A program made the position numbers and the translations under genes. Below the pieces are notes generated by a model, which made no database searches, had not been told where the DNA came from, and saw only the letters and a program-made list of their open reading frames with translations. 6,591 bases of DNA from Pseudomonadota bacterium (GTDB lineage Bacteria > Myxococcota_A > Polyangia > Polyangiales > Polyangiaceae). Shown here piece after piece: positions 1-4,622 of this stretch (the stretch's first letter is position 1; every line of letters begins with the position of its first letter). The stretch spans positions 1 through 6,591 of the forward strand of contig QGUH01000206.1 of the NCBI GenBank assembly GCA_003242355.1, in the 5' to 3' direction.

Positions 1-1
1 C

Positions 2-448
2 CCAAGAATCGGTCGTTCCGCCCGAGGGGCCCGGGATGCGGGGAGCGCGCGCGTGAATCGGGGAAAAAGGAGCCGGGGCGATTGCCCCGTCGCCCCCGGC
101 GAGGATCGCCAGGCAGAGGTGGCTCATGCCCTCTTTGGCGCCCATCGTGACGATGACCTCGCGCTCCGGATCGAACGCCGCGCGGTAGCGGCGCGCGTAC
201 CAGCGTGCGGCCGCTTCGCGCAGCGGCGGCAAGCCGCGCCCCGGGTGGTACCGGTGGTTCTTGCCCACGTCGGCCGCCTCGTGCAGGCGCGCCACGATCT
301 CGGGCGGCGTGGGATGATCGGGGTTGCCCAGCCCGAGATCGATGAGGTCGGCGCCGGCGGCGATCACCTTCGCCTTGACGGCATCCGTCACGACGAACGC
401 ATACGGAGGCAGGGCGTCGGCGCGGGGGAAAGACCAAACGGGGGACAC
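2..448 (-). CDS. alaC: AlaC-like class I/II PLP-dependent aminotransferase, N-terminal part (truncated by contig edge)
   Basis: This is the first 149 codons of a fold-type I aminotransferase, a cytoplasmic PLP enzyme; AlaC makes alanine from pyruvate with glutamate as donor. It resembles E. coli AlaC as I remember it: LPPYAF near residues 13-18, the GLGNPDHPTPPEIV block at 39-52, HRY at 65-67, the LR..AARWYARRY segment at 76-88, and EVIVTMGAKEG at 97-107. The PLP-binding lysine and the C-terminal two thirds lie beyond the window. The start is GTG: an in-frame TAA lies 12 bases upstream, no other start codon falls between them, and an AAGGGGG Shine-Dalgarno sits 7 bases before it. After GGD at 118-120 the match breaks down (APAPFSPIH where the family has roughly VPNPSYPIH), which may be poor base calling at the contig end. 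Related class I aminotransferases cannot be excluded from this fragment. It is transcribed divergently from the AstA-family gene. Confidence 0.82.
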   Translation of the reverse strand, partial: MSPVWSFPRADALPPYAFVVTDAVKAKVIAAGADLIDLGLGNPDHPTPPEIVARLHEAADVGKNHRYHPGRGLPPLREAAARWYARRYRAAFDPEREVIVTMGAKEGMSHLCLAILAGGDGAIAPAPFSPIHARAPRIPGPSGGTTDSW

Positions 449-455
449 GGGAGCG

Positions 456-462
456 CCCCCTT
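456..462 (-). promoter_or_regulatory. Shine-Dalgarno for the aminotransferase
   Basis: On the minus strand this reads AAGGGGG, 7 bases before the GTG start. It decides the start, because an in-frame TAA overlaps it immediately upstream and no ATG is available nearby. Confidence 0.6.
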
Positions 463-684
463 ATCACGAAACCTCACGCACCGGCTCCCGGACCCGGGAG
501 TGAAGAACGAAGCTCAATCCGGGAGAGTGCTTCCGAGCCCCTTCCGACGGGCGCTTCTGCAATGCCCGCCGCGTCGTCTCGCTCGCTCGCGGGCCGGCAG
601 GCCGAAACCCGTCGTGCTGCGCCGAGGTGGGAGGATCCCGCCCTTTGCCTCCGTGCACGCGGGGGCCGGGGAGCGGCGCGCCGT

Positions 685-690
685 GATAAT
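685..690 (+). promoter_or_regulatory. Candidate -10 element for the AstA-family gene (possible leaderless mRNA)
   Basis: GATAAT differs from the TATAAT consensus at one base and is one of the few AT-rich hexamers in this GC-rich region. It ends 8 bases before the ATG, so transcription would begin at or within a base or two of the start codon. No -35 resembling TTGACA is seen 16-18 bases upstream. The only purine-rich Shine-Dalgarno candidate, GAAGG at 693-697, is 1 base from the ATG, too close for normal use. Confidence 0.35.
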
Positions 691-698
691 CCGAAGGT

Positions 699-1727
699 AT
701 GCCCCGCTACCTGATTCGCGGAGCCGTTCCGAACGACGAGGAGGAGCTGTTCGGCCTCTCCGCGTTTCTGAATACGGTCAACCTGCCGCACGATCGAGAG
801 CACGTGCGCCGCTTGCTCGAGCACTCCGAGCGCAGCTTTCGCGGCGAGATCCCGGCGAACCAACGAAAGTACGTGTTCTTGCTCCGCGACCTCGAGACGG
901 ATTCGGCCGTCGGCACGTCGATGATCGTCGCGCAGCTCGGCAGAAGGGACGCGCCGTACATCTACCTCGACGTGATCTCCGAGGAGAAGTACTCGCAAAC
1001 GCTCGATCGCCACTTCCACCACACCGTGCTCCGCATCGGTTTCTCCTACGACGGCCCGACGGAAATCGGCGGCTTGGTGGTGCACCCCGAGCGCCGCAAG
1101 GATCCGGAGCGCCTGGGCCTTTTGATCTCGTACGTGCGGTTTCTGTACATCGCGATGCATCCGAGCCTCTTCCAGCAGGAGGTGCTGGCGGAGCTGATGC
1201 CGCCGCTCGAGCCGGACGGCACGAGTCACCTCTGGGAGGCCCTCGGGCGTCGCTTCACGGGCATGAGCTACGCCGAGGCGGATCTGCTCTCGAGCACGGA
1301 CAAGACCTTCATTCGCGATCTGTTCCCGAGCGGCGACATCTACGCGACGCTGCTCAGCCCGGAAGCGCAGGGCGTGATCGGCAAGGTGGGCGCCCAAACG
1401 CGCGGCGTCGAAAAGCTGCTGCGGCGCATCGGGTTCCGCTACGCCGAGCGCATCGATCCGTTCGACGGCGGCCCGCACTTCGTCGCTCCCGTCGAGGAGA
1501 TCACGGTCATCCGCAAGACGCAGGCGGCACCGGTGGCGTCGATCGGCGAGCCCTCCGCGCGCGCGGCGCGCCACCTCGTCGGCGGCGATTTCCCAGAAGC
1601 GCCGTATTTTCGAGCGGTCGCGTGTACCGCCGAAATCGACGAGTCGGGCGGCGTGCGTTTGCCGGAGGCGGCAAGCCGTCTGCTCGAGGCTTCGGTCGGC
1701 ACCCGCGTGCACCTCGCGCCGCTCTGA
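699..1727 (+). CDS. astA: AstA-family (arginine N-succinyltransferase-like) acyltransferase, active-site His replaced
   Basis: The 342-residue product matches the AstA/AruF/AruG family in length and order of motifs. AstA is a GNAT-fold cytoplasmic enzyme that transfers succinyl from succinyl-CoA to the alpha-amino group of arginine, the first step of the ammonia-producing arginine succinyltransferase pathway. Visible blocks are RSFRGEIP (45-52), YVFLLRD (58-64), GTSMI (72-76), EIGGLVVHPERR (122-133), LGRRFTGMSYAEAD (182-195), FIRDLFP (204-210), IYATLLSPEAQGVIG (214-228) and GFRY..RIDPFDGGPHF (245-261). Leu126 aligns with the family's succinyl-CoA-binding leucine. The histidine of the family's VHPQT motif (His229 in E. 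coli, annotated proton donor) is Gly231 here (VGAQT). The ATG is the first possible start, since TAA lies in frame 12 bases upstream. No astB, astC or astD is in view: the neighbouring aminotransferase is class I/II, while AstC is class III. Family membership is firm; arginine as substrate is an inference. Confidence 0.85.
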   Translation: MPRYLIRGAVPNDEEELFGLSAFLNTVNLPHDREHVRRLLEHSERSFRGEIPANQRKYVFLLRDLETDSAVGTSMIVAQLGRRDAPYIYLDVISEEKYSQTLDRHFHHTVLRIGFSYDGPTEIGGLVVHPERRKDPERLGLLISYVRFLYIAMHPSLFQQEVLAELMPPLEPDGTSHLWEALGRRFTGMSYAEADLLSSTDKTFIRDLFPSGDIYATLLSPEAQGVIGKVGAQTRGVEKLLRRIGFRYAERIDPFDGGPHFVAPVEEITVIRKTQAAPVASIGEPSARAARHLVGGDFPEAPYFRAVACTAEIDESGGVRLPEAASRLLEASVGTRVHLAPL

Positions 1728-1743
1728 TCCCCAGCGCCCGGGC

Positions 1744-3765
1744 TCACGGCCCCACGCCGTAATCCAGGTAGCGCCCCAACGTCTCGCGCAGCAGCGACGG
1801 CGCTTCGGCGAGATGCAGCTCCGTCGGCGGGCGCCCGAGATCGCGCGCGCGCACGAGCAGGGAGGCGTTGCGGATGCGGTCGAAGACGAGCCGGTGCGTG
1901 CGGTTGATCACCGCGATCTGATCGATGTACGCCTTCGAGCTCCCGTCGAGCCGCCAGAGATCGCTCACTACGGCGCGGTCGCCGCGCACCCGGCGTAGGT
2001 CTTGCCCATCGAGCCCGGGAGGCACGGGCGTCCCCGTGAGCGCGAGCACGGTCGGAGCCACGTCGATGAGACTCACGGGCGTGTCGATCACGGCCGGCAC
2101 CGTACCCGGCTCCCGCAAGAGCAGAGGAATGCGCGTGCTGTCCTCGAGCACGTCCACTCCGTGTCCCTGCGTGCTCTCGAAGAGGATCTCGCCGTGATCC
2201 GAGCCGAGCAAAACGGCGGTGGGCCGCCCCGCGCGCTGCTCGACGGCTTCGAGCAAGCGCCCGATCTCGATGTCCGTCGCGGCGATCTCGTGGTCGTAGC
2301 GATCCACCATCGTTTCCCCCCACACCGGCGCGTTCGGGTAACGCGAGGACGGCTCGTGGGGATTGTAGTAGTGAACCCAGAGGAAAAACGGATCCGGACC
2401 GAGCTCGGCGAGGGTTTCGAGCGCAAGGTCCGTGACGGCCGTATCTCCCGGGACACTCGGGCTCCGCATCGCTTCCCACCGATCCCAGCCGCGCTTGCGC
2501 GCTTGAAGGAGCAAATGATCGTGGCTCAGGATCGCGACGGCGCGCATCCCGCGGGCGCGCAGCGCCGTGGGGAGCATCCACCGCCCGTCGTCGACGGGCA
2601 GGGTGACCATGACCATCTGCGATCGCAACGGATCCCGGAACGGCTCGTTCTTCCAGGTGAGTTTCCGCGGGTACACGCCAGCGAACATCGCGGCCACCGA
2701 TAGGGTCGTCCAGCCGCCGGGCGAATAGGCGTTCTCGAAGCGGAGCGCCGTTCGCGCGAAGCGCGCCAGGTTGGGGGTCGTGTCGCGCGCGTAGCCGTAC
2801 GGCGTGGTGTGGTCCGCGCGCAACGCATCGACGGTGACGAGGAGCACGTTCACGGGCGGCGGAGCGAGCGGCTCCTGCACGACCTCGCGACTGCGCAGCG
2901 GCACGGCGGGTGCGTCGCCGAAGCTGCAGTTGTCGTCGATCCCGTTGCCGGGGATCTCCTTGGCGCGCGGCGAAACGGCCGGATCGAACGGAGCGCAGTC
3001 GCCTCCGCCGAGCAACGCCGAGGCCCCGTCGAGGTCGACGTCCGTGAGCACGCGCAGCGCCTGCGTCACGTATTCGACCTGAACCATGCGCGAGAACCGG
3101 GAATGCTCCTCGGGCGTCGCGAGGAAACCGCGCAGTGCGCCCGCGAGGACGATCGCCGCCCACGCGCCCGCCACGCTCCCGGCACGCCGGAAACGCGGGA
3201 GCGCTCCGAGCCCGAGCCGAACGGCGATGCTCGCCGCGAGCCACGACGCCCCGACGAGCGCCCTCTGCGCGCTCGGGTAGGTCACGAGCCACCGCGCGCT
3301 CGCTTCCAGCGTCGCGCCGATCAAGCTCCCGGCGACGAGCCCGAGCGCGAGGAGCAGTCGTTGGCGCGCGCCGAGCGCGCCGAGCCGAAACGTGCCGTCG
3401 CGCGCCGGCTGCAACGCCGCGAGCAGGCCGCCCAGAGCGAGCCCTCCCACGCCGCTCGCGGCGAGCGTCGCCATCGCGAGCCGTGCGTGCGGTCCCCGGA
3501 GCTTCTGGAAAGCGCCGAGATCGACGGCGAGCAGCACGCCGAGAGCGACCCCCACGCCGATCCAGAACACGAGCGCGCCGCGTGGCGGAACGCGGACGAA
3601 CGGAAGCTGGGCGAGCCCCAGCAGCGCGCCGGCAACGGCACCGAGCACGCCCGCGAGCCCGAGCGCCGGAAAGAACGCGGAGCCCGGCGCGGAGACGGCC
3701 ACCCCGAACCCCGGCCCCCGGCCGCCCGCGGGGGCCTGCAGGGCGACGTGCTCGATGGGCCGCAT
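1744..3765 (-). CDS. Membrane-anchored alkaline-phosphatase-superfamily ('sulfatase') enzyme with MopE-like metal-binding linker
   Basis: The 673-residue protein has three parts. Residues ~30-215 are hydrophobic and suggest about six membrane spans (roughly 30-53, 63-84, 95-117, 136-156, 168-190, 197-215). Residues 242-283 form a MopE-like motif (DVDLDG, GGGDC, PGNGIDDNC). Residues ~305-600 are a PF00884-type catalytic domain, presumably periplasmic. Expected metal ligands are present: Asp313 in VTVDALRADH, Asp523-His524 in GSDHGE, and His535 in QGHG; the family's late SLIDVAPTVLALTG segment is at 565-578. The sulfatase Cys/Ser-x-Pro-x-Arg signature is absent. At that place the sequence is WTTLSVAAMFAGVYP, putting Thr353 at the nucleophile position, as in phosphoethanolamine and glycerophosphate transferases. 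A phosphotransferase or phosphohydrolase acting on an envelope lipid or glycan is therefore likelier than sulfate ester hydrolysis; the substrate is unknown. It follows lolD by 29 bases and is probably cotranscribed. ATG 3765 is the first in-frame start after a TGA, with GGAG only 3 bases ahead, so initiation may be weak. Confidence 0.83.
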   Translation of the reverse strand: MRPIEHVALQAPAGGRGPGFGVAVSAPGSAFFPALGLAGVLGAVAGALLGLAQLPFVRVPPRGALVFWIGVGVALGVLLAVDLGAFQKLRGPHARLAMATLAASGVGGLALGGLLAALQPARDGTFRLGALGARQRLLLALGLVAGSLIGATLEASARWLVTYPSAQRALVGASWLAASIAVRLGLGALPRFRRAGSVAGAWAAIVLAGALRGFLATPEEHSRFSRMVQVEYVTQALRVLTDVDLDGASALLGGGDCAPFDPAVSPRAKEIPGNGIDDNCSFGDAPAVPLRSREVVQEPLAPPPVNVLLVTVDALRADHTTPYGYARDTTPNLARFARTALRFENAYSPGGWTTLSVAAMFAGVYPRKLTWKNEPFRDPLRSQMVMVTLPVDDGRWMLPTALRARGMRAVAILSHDHLLLQARKRGWDRWEAMRSPSVPGDTAVTDLALETLAELGPDPFFLWVHYYNPHEPSSRYPNAPVWGETMVDRYDHEIAATDIEIGRLLEAVEQRAGRPTAVLLGSDHGEILFESTQGHGVDVLEDSTRIPLLLREPGTVPAVIDTPVSLIDVAPTVLALTGTPVPPGLDGQDLRRVRGDRAVVSDLWRLDGSSKAYIDQIAVINRTHRLVFDRIRNASLLVRARDLGRPPTELHLAEAPSLLRETLGRYLDYGVGP
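2917..3042 (-). other. MopE-like Asp/Cys metal-binding motif within the AP-superfamily enzyme
   Basis: Residues 242-283 carry D-x-D-x-D-G, then G-G-G-D-C, then P-G-N-G-I-D-D-N-C, with cysteines 257 and 280. This order matches the 'putative metal-binding motif' (MopE type) that recurs in secreted myxobacterial proteins. It lies between the last membrane span and the catalytic domain, so it should face the periplasm, where the two cysteines could form a disulfide. A calcium- or copper-binding role is inferred from the family name only. Confidence 0.7.
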
Positions 3766-3794
3766 GGGCTCCGCCGCTCACCTCGAACGCGATC

Positions 3795-4529
3795 TCAGGC
3801 CGGGGGCGCCGCTGCCGAGGCCGCAGTGGAAAACGCCTCGGAGCGGATCTCGTCTCGTTCGACGCGACCGTCGCGCATGCGCACGACGCGCGGCATGCGC
3901 TCGGCGAACGTCGCGTTGTGCGTGACGACGACGATGGTCGTCCCGTGCTCGCGGTTGATCTGGAAGAAGAGGTCGTGGATGGCGTCGCTCGTCGCCGTGT
4001 CGAGGTTGCCCGTGGGCTCGTCGGCGAGCAAAAGCTTCGGATCCAGCGCGAGCGCGCGCGCAATCGCGACCCGCTGCTGCTCGCCGCCGGACAGCTCGCC
4101 GGGCCGATGCGTGGTGCGGTGCGAGAGCCCCACCTCGTCGAGCAACGCCATCGCCCGGCGCTCCATCTCGCGCCGCGGCCGTCCCTGGATGAGTCCCGGG
4201 AGCATCACGTTCTCGAGCGCGGTGAACTCCGGCAGGAGGTGGTGGAACTGAAACACGAAGCCGATCGTCCGGTTCCGCACCGCGGCGAGGCGCGCCGAGC
4301 TCATCGTGGTGAGCTCCTCCCCCGCGAGCCGAATGCGCCCCGAGGTCGGCAGGTCGAGCGTGCCGATGCAGTGGAGCAGCGTGCTCTTGCCCGCGCCGGA
4401 AGGCCCCACGATCGCGAGGATTTGGCTCGGGTAGATGTTCAGATCGATGCCCTTCAGCACCTCGAGCGTCCTGCCCTCGTGCTGAAAGCTCTTCTTCAGA
4501 TCCTCGACCAGAACCAGCGCTTCGGTCAC
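3795..4529 (-). CDS. lolD: LolD, ATPase of the lipoprotein-releasing ABC transporter
   Basis: This 244-residue protein is a complete ABC nucleotide-binding subunit of the MacB/LolD class. It powers release of outer-membrane lipoproteins from the inner membrane to the chaperone LolA. All motifs are intact: Walker A GPSGAGKST at 42-50, Q-loop Gln94 in FVFQFHHLLPEFTALENV, signature LSGGEQQR at 146-153, Walker B LLLADEPTGNLD at 166-177 (catalytic Glu171), and H-loop His204 in VTHN. FQFHHLLPEF followed by ENVMLP is typical of LolD. It is about the family's usual length of 225-235 residues, plus a short Ala/Pro-rich tail (236-244) that could be dispensable. The start is GTG with a strong AAGGAG Shine-Dalgarno 5 bases upstream. 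It lies 93 bases behind the permease gene, its likely partner, and 29 bases ahead of the AP-superfamily gene. A MacB-type export role is less likely given the adjacent LolC-type permease. Confidence 0.93.
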   Translation of the reverse strand: MTEALVLVEDLKKSFQHEGRTLEVLKGIDLNIYPSQILAIVGPSGAGKSTLLHCIGTLDLPTSGRIRLAGEELTTMSSARLAAVRNRTIGFVFQFHHLLPEFTALENVMLPGLIQGRPRREMERRAMALLDEVGLSHRTTHRPGELSGGEQQRVAIARALALDPKLLLADEPTGNLDTATSDAIHDLFFQINREHGTTIVVVTHNATFAERMPRVVRMRDGRVERDEIRSEAFSTAASAAAPPA

Positions 4530-4534
4530 GTCGT

Positions 4535-4540
4535 CTCCTT
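4535..4540 (-). promoter_or_regulatory. Shine-Dalgarno fixing the GTG start of lolD
   Basis: The minus strand reads AAGGAG, a near-perfect anti-16S match, 5 bases before the GTG. This is the strongest ribosome-binding site in the window and supports GTG rather than a downstream start. Confidence 0.7.
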
Positions 4541-4576
4541 GAGGTTCGAAGTCCCGGCAGCCGAGACGCGCGCGGT

Positions 4577-4596
4577 GCGCCCGCCGAAGCGGGCGC
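4577..4596 (-). promoter_or_regulatory. Intercistronic C(UUCG)G hairpin between lolC and lolD
   Basis: The transcript would read GCGCCCGC-UUCG-GCGGGCGC: a perfect 8-base-pair, all G-C stem closed by the extra-stable C(UUCG)G tetraloop. It sits about 26 bases after the lolC stop and about 36 bases before the lolD Shine-Dalgarno. No U-tract follows, so it is not a standard intrinsic terminator. It could act as an mRNA-stability or processing barrier, or partly attenuate transcription between the two genes. The structure is read directly; the role is inferred. Confidence 0.5.
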
Positions 4597-4622
4597 CTGC
4601 GGAGCGTCCGCGCGCATGAAGC

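Larger units (their letters stand above)
449..698. promoter_or_regulatory. Divergent intergenic region between aminotransferase and AstA-family gene
   Basis: This 250-base gap separates two divergently transcribed genes and must hold the promoters of both. No coding region here is believable: a 64-codon minus-strand ORF has no family resemblance and is the kind of open frame expected at this GC content. Two small inverted repeats are visible. One is CTCCCG-GACC-CGGGAG at 485-500. The other is at 626-642, with 7-base arms GGTGGGA and TCCCGCC (one G-U pair) around a 3-base loop. Neither has a T-tract, so terminator function is unlikely; they could be operator half-sites or chance GC-rich pairings. 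I cannot identify a -10/-35 pair for the minus-strand gene. Confidence 0.5.

Noticed and set aside
485..500. Inverted repeat CTCCCG-GACC-CGGGAG as an intrinsic terminator or operator
   Set aside because: There is no T-tract and the arms are only 6 bases in GC-rich DNA; kept only as a note in the intergenic entry.
464..658. A small 64-residue minus-strand gene in the divergent intergenic region
   Set aside because: No recognisable motif, Arg/Ser/Pro-rich composition, and it would overlap the aminotransferase control region.
1728..1743. A bidirectional terminator in the 16-base gap between the convergent genes
   Set aside because: Only the 8-base palindrome GCCCGGGC is present, with no stem-loop plus T-tract.
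53..1762. A 569-codon plus-strand open frame across the aminotransferase and the AstA-family gene
   Set aside because: Its product is an Arg/Pro/Ala/Gly-rich shadow with no family resemblance; both strands are already explained by well-conserved proteins in other frames.
1439..4063. An 874-codon minus-strand open frame spanning three genes
   Set aside because: It is Arg-rich low-complexity translation typical of an off-frame in high-GC DNA. The sulfatase-like and LolD proteins occupy the real frames.
2809..4251. A 480-codon plus-strand open frame, with similar ones at 3135-4619 and 5187-6554
   Set aside because: They are antisense to well-conserved genes, rich in Arg, Glu and His, and one runs into adapter sequence. 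All are shadows.
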